Assembly (NCBI GenBank): GCA_016787295.1
Contig: JAEUUX010000032.1
Coordinates: 1 to 64,000 of the forward strand
DNA length: 64,000 nucleotides
Reading direction: 5' to 3'
Source: Chitinophagales bacterium
GTDB lineage: Bacteria; Bacteroidota; Bacteroidia; Chitinophagales; UBA2359
Shown here one piece after another: positions 42,875 through 50,815 of the stretch. Numbering within the stretch: the stretch's first letter is position 1; each line of letters opens with the position of its first letter. The notes beneath the pieces were generated by a model. It was not told the DNA's origin and ran no database searches. It saw only the letters and a program-made list of their open reading frames with translations. The position numbers and the translations under genes were made by a program.

Positions 42875-43231
42875 CTATGGAGTTATATTTTTATTAACTA
42901 TTTCATTTCTAAAAAAGACACCCCAATTCAGCAGCTCCTCCAACAATTTATGTAAAGATTGTCCCAAAGTTGTGAGGGAATACTCGACGTTCGACACCCG
43001 CTCACGATCGTAATGTGTACGACTAATTATTTTGTAGGCTTCTAATGCCTTTAATTCTTGCGACAACATTTTGGGCGAAATGTCTGTAATATCCCGCTGT
43101 ATTTCGCCAAAACGCTTGTTACCATACGTCAGGGATATAATAATAGGAATGCGCCATTTTCCTTGAATCACCTCTAAAGCATCTCTTGATGCCATGAGTT
43201 TGAATTGGCAAAGTTGTTCTTTTTGTTTCAT
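42875..43231 (-). CDS. HxlR-family transcriptional regulator
   Basis: Winged-helix regulator of 118 aa. It has an N-terminal CQF segment (Cys8) and the family core ALEVIQGKWRIPIIISLTYGNKRFGEI (about 18-44), then DISPKMLSQELKALEAYKII and YSLTTLGQSLHKLLEELLNWG. HxlR proteins often sense quinones, aldehydes or other electrophiles through the N-terminal Cys. The gene is divergent from a flavin reductase and pirin pair, its likely targets. Promoter boxes for both directions lie within about 20 bases of each other in the 225-base gap. Confidence 0.9.
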   Translation of the reverse strand: MKQKEQLCQFKLMASRDALEVIQGKWRIPIIISLTYGNKRFGEIQRDITDISPKMLSQELKALEAYKIISRTHYDRERVSNVEYSLTTLGQSLHKLLEELLNWGVFFRNEIVNKNITP

Positions 43232-43248
43232 AACTATTTGATTATCAA

Positions 43249-43322
43249 TATACTTACTTGGAGGTAATTGGTTACGTATAGGTAACTACTATACTTTCGT
43301 AAGCAAAGATACCGTAATTTTG
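43249..43322. promoter_or_regulatory. Divergent promoter and operator region of the hxlR cassette
   Basis: CAAAGATA at 43304-43311 is TATCTTTG for hxlR. TAATTTTG at 43315-43322 is a -7 box for the reductase. Inside the hxlR leader, GGTTAC and GTAACTA around GTATAG (about 43269-43288) form a short inverted repeat, and outer TACTTAC / GTAAG pieces flank it. This layout suggests HxlR autoregulation and control of the divergent genes. Confidence 0.45.
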
Positions 43323-43456
43323 CGGCATAAATCAAGTTTTTCGATAATTTTTTTTATCAAGCCAATAAAACATTTTTCAATTGTGTCAAAATTGGGTCAA
43401 TAATTTAGGTTTTATACATTAAAAATAGGTATTTTATCATCAAATAAAAAATAAGC

Positions 43457-43987
43457 ATGAAAATTTTAGTCATAGGTGGCAGCAATAGTCGAAACTCTAT
43501 CAATCGTAAGTTTGCCGAGTTTACAGCATCTCTATTCGGAAGCACATCAAGAGAATTGGTGGATATTAGCCAATTAGCCGTGCCTTTATACAGCGTGGAT
43601 AGAGAAAATGAAAACGGATTTCCAGATGTTGTGCTTGAATTTGCCAACAAAATAGACAATACCGATATAATTGTATTGTCGCTTGCCGAAAACAATGGCT
43701 CATATAATGCTGGGTTTAAAAATCTGATGGACTGGACATCACGCATCAAAAATCGCAAAATGTGGGGCAACAAAGCGATGTTGTTGCTATCTACTTCGCC
43801 CGGTGCGCGAGGCGGAGCAACGGTTTTAGAAGCAGCTAAAAACTATTTCCCGTACATAGGAGCAGACATTAAAGGCAGTTTCTCATTACCCAAATTTTAT
43901 GAAAATTTTGATTCAGAAAAAGGTATTACCAATCCTGAATGGTTGCAAAATCTAAAAAATATTGTTAACTCTATCAAAAATGCTTAA
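43457..43987 (+). CDS. NAD(P)H-dependent FMN reductase-like protein
   Basis: Flavodoxin-fold reductase of 176 aa. The phosphate-binding loop is IGGSNSRNSINRKFAEF (6-22), the second flavin contact LSLAENNGSYNAGFKNLMDW (about 75-94), and LLLSTSPGARGG is at about 114-125. Relatives reduce quinones, azo dyes or flavins. The gene is divergent from hxlR and its stop is 2 bases before the pirin ATG, so it forms an operon with pirin. The cassette probably answers electrophile or quinone stress. Confidence 0.87.
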   Translation: MKILVIGGSNSRNSINRKFAEFTASLFGSTSRELVDISQLAVPLYSVDRENENGFPDVVLEFANKIDNTDIIVLSLAENNGSYNAGFKNLMDWTSRIKNRKMWGNKAMLLLSTSPGARGGATVLEAAKNYFPYIGADIKGSFSLPKFYENFDSEKGITNPEWLQNLKNIVNSIKNA

Positions 43988-43989
43988 AA

Positions 43990-44844
43990 ATGTCTGGTTT
44001 TATCCCTTTTTTCAACAAACGTAGAGACTTTCTTAAAAGTGTCGTGGCAGGTACTGCCTTAACTATTATTCATCCGTTCAAAATTTTTGCGAACATTAAA
44101 AAAGAAAATCAAGCAATGATACGTGTCATAAAAAAATCCGAACAGTTCAATGATGTCATATTTGGCGGACGCTTTCATGCCAATAAACCTGTTTTCCAAG
44201 GAAAAACAACCGTAAAACCCTATTCTTCCTTGTTTTATTGGAGCAATGGTTATGTGCATGAAAAATGCGAATTTGGCTTACATCCGCATCAAGGTTTTGA
44301 AATTATGACCTTTTTATTTGAAGGTAAAATTTCACATTTTGATACACAAACGCAGGTTTGGACAGATTTGGAAGCAGGTGGTTTTCAAGTAATTCAATCC
44401 AATAGTGGCATCCAACATCAAGAACGCATTACCGAAGGCTCACGAGCTTTTCAAATTTGGTTTGACCCAAATTTTAAGCAAGCAGTTCAGCAAAAACCCG
44501 CTTATGTTGATTATCACAGCAACGACTTTCAGCCTACTATGGAGGCAGGTGTAGCAACGATTAGTTATATAGGAAGCGGCAGTAAAGTCCAAGCCCTAAC
44601 TCCTGATTTGACGATAAAAAAGTTAATTTTCCAGCAAAAAACGAAAAAGTCAATTGCGTTGAATGAACAATGCAGCTATACCTTTTATGTATTGAAAGGA
44701 GACGGAATTGTTGAGAACAGTCCAATTGCACAAGATGATGCCATAAGGGTTTCAGGAAGTTCGAGTCTAAACATTGACTTCGAAGGCGAATTGTTTTATA
44801 TCGAATTACCTACTGTTTTGCCCTACAAAGCAGTTTGGGAATAA
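43990..44844 (+). CDS. Pirin family protein with Tat-like N terminus
   Basis: Bicupin of 284 aa; metal-binding residues lie in FGLHPHQGFEIMTFLFEG (His98, His100) and NSGIQHQERI. Some pirins are quercetinases or redox sensors using Fe(II). The usual pirin start (MIRVIKKSEQ) is at residue 43. This gene begins 42 residues earlier with a KRRDFLK motif (10-16), a hydrophobic stretch (VVAGTALTIIH) and a possible cut near KIFAN, which together look like a Tat signal. Such targeting would be unusual, since pirins are cytoplasmic or nuclear. The ATG at 43990 is 2 bases after the reductase stop. A terminator follows. Confidence 0.82.
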   Translation: MSGFIPFFNKRRDFLKSVVAGTALTIIHPFKIFANIKKENQAMIRVIKKSEQFNDVIFGGRFHANKPVFQGKTTVKPYSSLFYWSNGYVHEKCEFGLHPHQGFEIMTFLFEGKISHFDTQTQVWTDLEAGGFQVIQSNSGIQHQERITEGSRAFQIWFDPNFKQAVQQKPAYVDYHSNDFQPTMEAGVATISYIGSGSKVQALTPDLTIKKLIFQQKTKKSIALNEQCSYTFYVLKGDGIVENSPIAQDDAIRVSGSSSLNIDFEGELFYIELPTVLPYKAVWE

Positions 44845-44969
44845 TCGAACAGTGTGTTCTTGTAGGGCAGAAGGTCATGCCAAGTAATCTCTCCCTGCAT
44901 AAAACTTTCATTTTCTGTGTTTGTGATGCTCCCTTCGAGGTGTTGGTTTTATAAAACACAAAGGTATAG

Positions 44970-45008
44970 AAAAACGGTCACTTGCCAAAGAGTGACCGTT
45001 TTTTTTTG
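44970..45008 (+). terminator. Terminator of the reductase-pirin operon
   Basis: AAAACGGTCACT and AGTGACCGTTTT form the stem, loop TGCCAAAG, then a T run. Confidence 0.85.
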
Positions 45009-45049
45009 AGATGATACTTGAAAAAAATCATGTTAAGTTTTTGGCTTAA

Positions 45050-45172
45050 ATGCTGAAATATCTACTTTTAGTGTTTTGTATTTTATCTATGTTTGTCGAA
45101 AAAAAACTGTTCTTGTGGTATGGGTATATGGACTATAGCATTGCATCAACAATCGGGTTCTATGGCTAAAAA
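45050..45172 (+). CDS. Possible 40-aa hydrophobic peptide or gene fragment
   Basis: An ATG opens MLKYLLLVFCILSMFVEKKL, then WYGYMDYSIASTIGFYG and a stop. The first part resembles a signal or anchor sequence. It could be the 5' end of a gene cut by the dispersed element just downstream, or chance. No promoter is seen. Confidence 0.25.
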
Positions 45173-45194
45173 AATAACGATATTTTTTTCGAAT

Positions 45195-45299
45195 GGCGAA
45201 GCGCGTTAGGATGCGGAGGGTGGCGTTAGCCAGTGCGGAGAGCAACGCAGCACCAAGCGTAGCGAAGCCCGTAGCAGCCCGACCCGCAGGGAAACGCCC
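45195..45299 (+). repeat. Dispersed G+C-rich element, copy 7 (subtype B)
   Basis: GGCGAAGCGCGTTAGG to CCCGACCCGCAGGGAAACGCC with the subtype-B core GTGGCGTTAGCCAGTGCGG. It is opposite in orientation to the other two subtype-B copies. Confidence 0.88.
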
Positions 45300-45354
45300 A
45301 AAAAAATCAATGCGTTATCGAACTTAACCCAAATGGAGGTAGTGTCAATACCAT

Positions 45355-45909
45355 TCAATTAGCTGCTATTTTTCTAAAATACGCAGCAACATTCAAAAAA
45401 TTAGGTTCTGTAGGGTTATTATACCAAACGCTATAAAAACGCCCATCTTGATTCATCTCAATTTGATACCTACTTGGGTCAAGCCATTCTTCCTGTTCTG
45501 TTTACCGAAAAAAAGTATGGGTTAGCATTTGTCGTAAAGTATCTACATACGGCATAATTATTTCTTTTTCTGCTACAGTATTCTTGCCTTTTTTGCCTTC
45601 AGCATAATTTTTTAATATCCTATCTTCTCGCAGTTCATTGGTCAAGATGTACTTAATCCTAACCTTTGCCTTTTGTATATCCAAAGGAAAAATTGAAATA
45701 ACAACAGCCGAATCAAAAGAAGGCTGATAAATCATTCTATAATAATTGTCACATTCATTACTTTCATCAAAACATGGTTCGTCAAAAGTATATAATAGTA
45801 TACAACGAGCAGTGTCCTGGCTATAGCATTTTTTTTGCGTCTGTGTTTGGTTATTACAAGCAAAGAAAATCATTATAATAACAAACATTAATATTTTTAA
45901 AAAATTCAT
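45355..45909 (-). pseudogene. Lipoprotein gene interrupted by a stop codon
   Basis: A 135-aa frame from 45909 begins with a lipoprotein signal (LKILMFVIIMIFFAC, Cys18) and ends at a TAA (45502-45504) after LTHTFFR. The same frame continues past that stop for 48 protein-like codons (TEQEEWLDPSRYQIEMNQD, RFYSVWYNNPTEPNFLN, VAAYFRKIAAN) to a TGA at 45355. Full length would be about 184 aa. A CAA to TAA change is the simplest explanation. The shorter product could still be made. I recognise no family; it is an exported, Cys-containing hypothetical. Confidence 0.7.
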
Positions 45910-45942
45910 TTATTTTATAGTATTTTTAATTTATTAGTCTTC

Positions 45943-46105
45943 TATAGACCCAAATCGGTGTGTTTCTGAAAACACGCATTTCCGTTGGACAGTTTGAGGT
46001 AGAATACTGACAATATCAGGTTAAATAGCATCATTTTGTCACAATATTAGCATCATTTTTGCTTTTTTCTGTCCAACGAATTAAAGAACACGCCCCCAAA
46101 TCTAT
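45943..46105. mobile_element. MITE-like element with IS3-type ends
   Basis: A ~160-base stretch has related inverted ends. The left reads ATAGACCCAAATCGG, then CGTTGGACAG. The right, inverted, reads ATAGATTTGGGGGCG, then TTCGTTGGACAG. The CCCCCAAA and GTTGGACAG text recalls termini of IS3-family elements. The middle is noncoding and contains a doubled TAGCATCATTTT. No transposase is present. The arms are imperfect, so I rate this a decayed nonautonomous element. Confidence 0.4.
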
Positions 46106-46249
46106 TATTGTTCTATGAAAAAATTAAGTTTTACAATAAATTAGCGATATTTAATCAAAAATGCGTATTTTTGTTGCGAAAATGTTCTTATGGTCAAAAA
46201 CTACACAAAAAGCACACTTTATAAACAATTGTTTAAAATAAAAATAACT

Positions 46250-47032
46250 ATGAGTGCAACCAATTTACAAAGTATCGTTCCCGTTTTACCCTCGGCAGAC
46301 ATCGAGCGCGATCTTGCTTGGTATGAAGACCAAATAGGTTTTAAAGCTATCTATGCCGACAAAATGTATGCCGTTTTACAACGCGACAATTTGACCCTCC
46401 ACCTCCAATGGCACGCCGACACAACAGAAGACCCTCTGTTGGGTGGGTCAGTTATTCGCCTAATGGTGTCGAATATCAAACCTATTTTTGAAGAACTTGT
46501 CACCAGAAAAATTGTGGATAGCCAACAACTTAAGTTGCACACACCTTGGAACACCCACGAATTTGGTTTGTATGACCTCAACAAAAATGGTATTTTCTGG
46601 GTAGAAAACTTAGATAAACCAACTAAACCTGATATACAAGTGGGGTTAGGTGGTGTGTTTTTCAAATCCCACAACCCGAAACAATTGATGGAGTGGTATG
46701 CCGAACATCTCGGTTTTAAGGTAGATGACTATGGGGCAAGTTTTTTGCTGTATTCCGAAAACCGCACACCCGAACATCTTGTTTGGAGTGTTTTCAAGCA
46801 ACAAACCAATTATTTTCAGCCTTCTGACAAAGATTTTATGATAAACTATAGAGTAAAGGGACTGGAGGCATTATTGGCACAGCTAAAAGCAAAAGGTGTG
46901 ACCATTGTGGGGGAGTTGCAGCAGTATGAATACGGCACATTTGCTCATATCCTCGACATCGAAAACAATAAAATAGAACTTTGGGAGGCGGTAGAAGAAG
47001 CATTTGCAGCTCTTGTCGAAAAGGAAAGTTGA
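46250..47032 (+). CDS. Tandem VOC (glyoxalase/dioxygenase-fold) protein
   Basis: Protein of 260 aa with two vicinal-oxygen-chelate modules (about 1-125 and 130-255). The first carries VPVLPSADIERDLAWYEDQIGF. The second carries GGVFFKSHNPKQLMEWYAEHLGF and ends HILDIENNKIELWE, where the Glu is a common metal ligand. The start at 46250 (MSATNLQSIV) is chosen because the frame upstream to 46190 has no family support. Substrate is unknown; resistance proteins and lyases share the fold. Convergent with the respiratory locus across a shared terminator. Confidence 0.78.
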   Translation: MSATNLQSIVPVLPSADIERDLAWYEDQIGFKAIYADKMYAVLQRDNLTLHLQWHADTTEDPLLGGSVIRLMVSNIKPIFEELVTRKIVDSQQLKLHTPWNTHEFGLYDLNKNGIFWVENLDKPTKPDIQVGLGGVFFKSHNPKQLMEWYAEHLGFKVDDYGASFLLYSENRTPEHLVWSVFKQQTNYFQPSDKDFMINYRVKGLEALLAQLKAKGVTIVGELQQYEYGTFAHILDIENNKIELWEAVEEAFAALVEKES

Positions 47033-47049
47033 GTTTTTGTAAAAAAAAC

Positions 47050-47085
47050 AACACCCTCATCAGGGAAAACTGATGGGGGTGTTTT
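47050..47085. terminator. Bidirectional terminator, VOC gene and respiratory locus
   Basis: AACACCCTCATCAG and CTGATGGGGGTGTT pair with a GGAAAA loop. T or A runs flank both sides, so it can serve both convergent units. Confidence 0.8.
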
Positions 47086-47092
47086 ATGCACA

Positions 47093-47350
47093 CTATTCGC
47101 CTTCGACCTGAACATTGGTCTCCAGCGTATTGGCTTTTTTATTGTTCCGCCACCAAATATAGCCGATAATAGCGACAATGAGGTAAGGCGTAAAAAATAA
47201 ATATAATATCCCTGTATTTAAGCCCAAAGCTGCCGTACCACCATCTTTCAAGTTAGATTCAGCGGCGGCTTTACACATCGGGCATTGTGCTACGGCTATG
47301 ACAGTAGAAGACAACATAGCCAAAATTATTGCGAAAATATTTTTTTTCAT
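47093..47350 (-). CDS. Small exported membrane protein with CPMC motif
   Basis: Protein of 85 aa. The signal peptide is followed by a CPMCKAAAES motif (Cys23, Cys26) at the mature N terminus, LGLNTGILYLFFTPYLIVAIIGYIWW (one membrane helix) and a short acidic tail. I know no named family, but proteins of this shape sit at the end of cytochrome oxidase loci in Bacteroidota. The CxxC could bind copper or heme, or be a redox pair. It is the last gene of the minus-strand respiratory locus and is followed by a terminator. Confidence 0.65.
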   Translation of the reverse strand: MKKNIFAIILAMLSSTVIAVAQCPMCKAAAESNLKDGGTAALGLNTGILYLFFTPYLIVAIIGYIWWRNNKKANTLETNVQVEGE

Positions 47351-47438
47351 GTTCGTTTTTTTACAAGCTTGGTGTGAATTTTGCGAAAATTAAGGTTTTT
47401 CGGGACAAAACTACGGCATTTATGGCAAAAAACAAGGC

Positions 47439-47993
47439 TTAGTGTTGATAATAGGGCGAAATCATCAAATAAACAATAACACCCGTCACCGAAACATAGA
47501 GCCAAAGTGGAAAAGTCCAGCGCGCTATTTTGCGGTGTTGTTCAAATTTGTTGGCAAAAGCATAGAGAAAGGTGAACAAAATAATAGGCAAAATAATGGC
47601 AGCTAAAACAATGTGGGTTAGCAATAAGAAATAGTATATGTAGCGTATTGCTCCCTCACCACCAAATTTGGTCGATTCTGTAAAAGTATGGTACGTTACA
47701 TACGAAACTAAAAAGGTGGCAGATAATACCAAAGCAGTCAAATTACAGATTTTGTGGGCTTGTACGTTTTTGTTTTTGATAAAATAGAAACTTAACACCA
47801 ACAAAACAGCTACACTGCCATTGAGGAAAGCATGGAAAGGAGGCAGCACAGAAAAATCGAAACTATTCGCCATTTGTGGAGGCTGCACATAGAACAGCAA
47901 AGTCACCAAAACAGGCACAAGAATAGAAACAATGACGATAATTTTTGCCCACAATTGTTCGTTGTTGGCAAAGAAATTGGTAGGTTGGTTCAT
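47439..47993 (-). CDS. DUF420 membrane protein
   Basis: Membrane protein of 184 aa with five hydrophobic helices. The pattern matches DUF420: LPPFHAFLNGSVAVLLVLSFYFIKNKN, YVTYHTFTEST, IRYIYYFLLLTHIVLAAI and ARWTFPLWLYVSVTGVIVYLM. Conserved histidines (His54, His75, His106, His134) may bind heme or copper. DUF420 (CtaM-like) proteins are tied to heme-copper oxidase assembly; CtaM of Gram-positives is needed for aa3 activity. It starts 2 bases after the Sco-like stop. Confidence 0.82.
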   Translation of the reverse strand: MNQPTNFFANNEQLWAKIIVIVSILVPVLVTLLFYVQPPQMANSFDFSVLPPFHAFLNGSVAVLLVLSFYFIKNKNVQAHKICNLTALVLSATFLVSYVTYHTFTESTKFGGEGAIRYIYYFLLLTHIVLAAIILPIILFTFLYAFANKFEQHRKIARWTFPLWLYVSVTGVIVYLMISPYYQH

Positions 47994-47995
47994 GG

Positions 47996-48697
47996 TTACA
48001 AATCACTTTTGCGTTTAATAGTCGGGCGTTCTTCAGGATATTCGAGCATCAATATCAACAAATCACTAATGAGGCGATGCGGAAAATCGGCATCTTGTAC
48101 CCTATAATGCCCTCTAATGGTTTGATTTTTGTCTATCAAAACAATAGGTGGATTGTTAATCAAATCGCTGCTGCTTGTTGTTGCTACATTGTTGTTCGCC
48201 TTAAACTGCTCAACTGCTGTTTTATATATGCTCAAAGAATCCGCACTTGCAAACAAACATCGACTCGAATCTACCTCAAAACGGTCGGCATAGTTGCGCA
48301 AATCTGGCATTGGGTCTGCTTGCGGACTTAGTGTAGCAACAAGGAAAAACACATCGCGACGGTCTTTGAATTTTTCGTACAATACTTGATAGGCTTTTAT
48401 CACCAATTCGCTGTTAGGATTTTTAGTGGATAAAAAACTTGTCACACAAACTTTGTTTTCCAAAGTTTTTTGTGTGATTTTTTTATTATGATAGCCTTCC
48501 CATTCAAATGAACCGATGGTGTGCCATGTTGTATCTTTGAGGGTTATTTTATTGTTTTGGGTATCAGTATTGCTAAGAGCGTGGAAATGAGGTAGGCGCG
48601 GTTTTGTAGGCAGCCCGCGTCCGCCTTCGAATAGCATAAAGAATAGCACTGGCACCCCTACTGCCACCAAAATTGCTAAAATGGTGTTGCGTTTCAT
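47996..48697 (-). CDS. Sco1/SenC-like protein lacking the copper-binding motif
   Basis: Thioredoxin-fold membrane-anchored protein of 233 aa with an N-terminal helix (7-23). The Sco outline is visible: TWHTIGSFEWEGY, the strand NKVCVTSFLSTKNPNSE (81-97), VFFLVATLSPQADPMPDLRNYADRF and PPIVLIDKNQTIRGHYR. In Sco proteins the strand at 84-96 carries CxxxCP, which loads copper into CuA. Here only Cys84 remains, outside the motif, and the later His before the VLID strand reads Asn. It should not bind copper in the usual way and may have become a scaffold or a thiol-independent chaperone. A genuine Sco could be elsewhere. It lies between coxIV and DUF420. Confidence 0.78.
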   Translation of the reverse strand: MKRNTILAILVAVGVPVLFFMLFEGGRGLPTKPRLPHFHALSNTDTQNNKITLKDTTWHTIGSFEWEGYHNKKITQKTLENKVCVTSFLSTKNPNSELVIKAYQVLYEKFKDRRDVFFLVATLSPQADPMPDLRNYADRFEVDSSRCLFASADSLSIYKTAVEQFKANNNVATTSSSDLINNPPIVLIDKNQTIRGHYRVQDADFPHRLISDLLILMLEYPEERPTIKRKSDL

Positions 48698-48875
48698 ATA
48701 TTGTTTTTATCTACAAAGGCACAAAACGCCGTTTTTCGTAACAACAGAAAAACAGCGTTTTATGAAAATATAAAAAGTAGAACGACGTTCTTTGCTTTAA
48801 GCAGTGTTCAATTCAGAAAAACAGATGTCTGGCGTACTATATTTTTGAGTCGCCATATAGGTTGTCTTAGCTGAT

Positions 48876-49322
48876 TTAGTGTCCTTTGTGTTCTTCGGCA
48901 GGTTTAGCATGAGTGTCACCCTGTCCATGACCTTCCGCGCCATGTCCTTGCATCGGAGTTCGGTGTTCTTCGACCTCTACGCCCCAAAAAGTACGGTTAT
49001 TTTGCCATTCTGCACCTTCCCAAAGAAATGCAATAATGAACCAAATCAAGAAGAACAAAGGAGCTAAGATGGTAATAATCAAGGCGCGGGTTTCATAGCG
49101 CAAGTGCATAAACTCACCTACAATGAAATAAGCTTTGAGCAAACTCATCATGATGAAACCGACATTGAGCAACATACGGGGACCGTCACCATTTGGATAG
49201 GCTTGCATATAGAACAAAGCTATAGCTACCTCTACAATAGTAACGATAGATAAAATGATAGTAGCGCGCCAAACCGCACTTACTTGACTATTATATTGTT
49301 CAACACTAAAATCGTGTGCCAT
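48876..49322 (-). CDS. Cytochrome c oxidase subunit IV-like membrane protein
   Basis: Protein of 148 aa with three membrane helices (about 18-38, 49-68 with the conserved MMSLLKAYFIVGEFMHLR segment, and 79-100). The tail from about 105 is rich in His, Gly and Glu (VEVEEHRTPMQGHGAEGHG and on to EEHKGH). The core matches the small subunit IV / CtaF-type family, which stabilises subunits I and III. The His-rich tail is unusual and could hold metal. It is downstream of coxIII and 178 bases upstream of the Sco-like gene. Confidence 0.8.
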   Translation of the reverse strand: MAHDFSVEQYNSQVSAVWRATIILSIVTIVEVAIALFYMQAYPNGDGPRMLLNVGFIMMSLLKAYFIVGEFMHLRYETRALIITILAPLFFLIWFIIAFLWEGAEWQNNRTFWGVEVEEHRTPMQGHGAEGHGQGDTHAKPAEEHKGH

Positions 49323-49346
49323 ATAGATTTAATTTTTGTGTGTGGT

Positions 49347-50009
49347 TTATAAAAGATAAAAAGCAAGGAATACGAATACCCAAACCAAGTCTACAAAGTG
49401 CCAATAAAGACCTACTTTTTCGATAAGTTCGTAGTGTCCGCGACGTTCCAGAGAGCCTGTGGCTGCTAAAGAACAAGCAATAACGTTCAGCACCACTCCA
49501 CTAAATACGTGGAAGCCGTGAAAACCTGTAATTAAGAAGAATAGTTGTCCAAAAGCGGGTGGGCCAAAAGGATTACCGGATAGTGTTTGTCCTTGATGAA
49601 TAAGGTGTGACCACTCCCAAGCTTGGCAACCCAAGAATGCCAAACCGCCCAATATGCCAAGCAACATCCACTTGACCACACCCTTGCGGTTCATCATATG
49701 CCCTTCTTGTACGGCACGCACCACAAATACACTACTCAAAATCAAGATAAAGGTCATTACACTCACAAACCCAAGCGGAATGTTGTAGCCTTCCAAAAGC
49801 GGGAAAGAGTTAAACACTTTGTTCGGGTCTGCCCATGTAGGACTACTAAAGCGGATAGTACCGTAGGTGATTAGTAAGGCAGAGAAAGTAAAGGCATCTG
49901 ATACCAAAAAGTACCACATCATTAGCTTTCCATAACTGACTGAAAAGGGCGATTTACCACCCGACCAATCTTGTTGCCCTACATTTCCGGCTGTTAATTC
50001 TGTAGCCAT
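49347..50009 (-). CDS. ctaE: Cytochrome c oxidase subunit III (second copy)
   Basis: Seven-helix subunit of 220 aa: KLMMWYFLVSDAFTFSALL, FVSVMTFILILSSVFVV, VKWMLLGILGGLAFLGCQAWEW, GQLFFLITGFHGFHVFSGVV and VGLYWHFVDLVWVFVFLAFYLL. The HGFHV and GLYWHFVDLVW segments are typical of subunit III. It helps keep proton uptake in subunit I stable. This copy is the longer one and is separated from the 190-aa subunit III gene by 170 A+T-rich bases. Confidence 0.9.
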   Translation of the reverse strand: MATELTAGNVGQQDWSGGKSPFSVSYGKLMMWYFLVSDAFTFSALLITYGTIRFSSPTWADPNKVFNSFPLLEGYNIPLGFVSVMTFILILSSVFVVRAVQEGHMMNRKGVVKWMLLGILGGLAFLGCQAWEWSHLIHQGQTLSGNPFGPPAFGQLFFLITGFHGFHVFSGVVLNVIACSLAATGSLERRGHYELIEKVGLYWHFVDLVWVFVFLAFYLL

Positions 50010-50179
50010 GCAGTATACTATATGTTTTAATTAGTTACAAAAATGAAGGTTGTTGGTTGTGCGTAGATAATTTTTATTTAACTACTACTATTTAATAACT
50101 AAAGTAATATTATTTTATTACATTTATTTTTACAATCTCATAGATTTCCGAATCATTACACCATGATTTTTTTAACAAA

Positions 50180-50752
50180 TTATTGATAATACATAAAAAA
50201 TCCAAATAAATACAGCCACAAAATGCCAATAAAGTGCCAATAAGTTGACAAAATATCAATCCCCAGATTAGGATATTCTTGTGGATAAGGCAATTTGAAG
50301 CTTTTTATCCAAAAAATCAGCAAAAAAACTATGCCTCCCAAAACGTGAGTAGCATGTAAACCCGATATGACGTATAAGAAAGCGCCCGACGGTGTTTGAT
50401 CGCTCAACAAAATTCCCACATTCATTAGCGCCTGCCAGCCTTTGTATTGTAACACGCAAAACACTATGCCCAACAGTAGGGTAATACCCAAAAAATTTCT
50501 GTAGGTCGAATAGTTATTTCGTTTATAGTTGGCAGATGCCACAAAAAGGCAAATACTGCTTAATATAAGCACACCACTACTTATCCAAAAAATAGTAGGT
50601 AATTGATACGCCTCCCAATTGCCTTGCATACGCCGCACAATGTAGGCGCTTGTCAAGCCAGCAAACATCATAATGATGCTACCTATGGCTATCCATAGCA
50701 AGAACATTTTGGGGTGTATACGTTTAGTAGGTTTTGCAGGTATTGTAGACAT
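50180..50752 (-). CDS. Heme-copper oxidase subunit III (first copy)
   Basis: Subunit III-like protein of 190 aa with five helices. It begins with KRIHPKMFLLWIAIGSIIMMFAGLTSAYIVRR, then LGITLLLGIVFCVLQYKGW, FLYVISGLHATHVLGGIVFLLI and LSTYWHFIGILWLYLFGFF. It has the HATHV and YWHFIGILW marks but lacks two N-terminal helices. Two subunit III genes in tandem are common in this locus type, and one may replace the missing helices of the other. It lies between heme O synthase and the longer subunit III. Confidence 0.88.
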   Translation of the reverse strand: MSTIPAKPTKRIHPKMFLLWIAIGSIIMMFAGLTSAYIVRRMQGNWEAYQLPTIFWISSGVLILSSICLFVASANYKRNNYSTYRNFLGITLLLGIVFCVLQYKGWQALMNVGILLSDQTPSGAFLYVISGLHATHVLGGIVFLLIFWIKSFKLPYPQEYPNLGIDILSTYWHFIGILWLYLFGFFMYYQ

Positions 50753-50815
50753 AAAGTAAAACCAAAGATTAACAATTAAGAAAACACATCAAAAAAAACA
50801 ATATGCAATGATGTT

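Noticed and set aside
6645-45299. Short open frames within the G+C-rich dispersed element as genes
   Set aside because: The same peptide pieces recur only because the DNA recurs; frames differ among copies and lack starts or ribosome sites.
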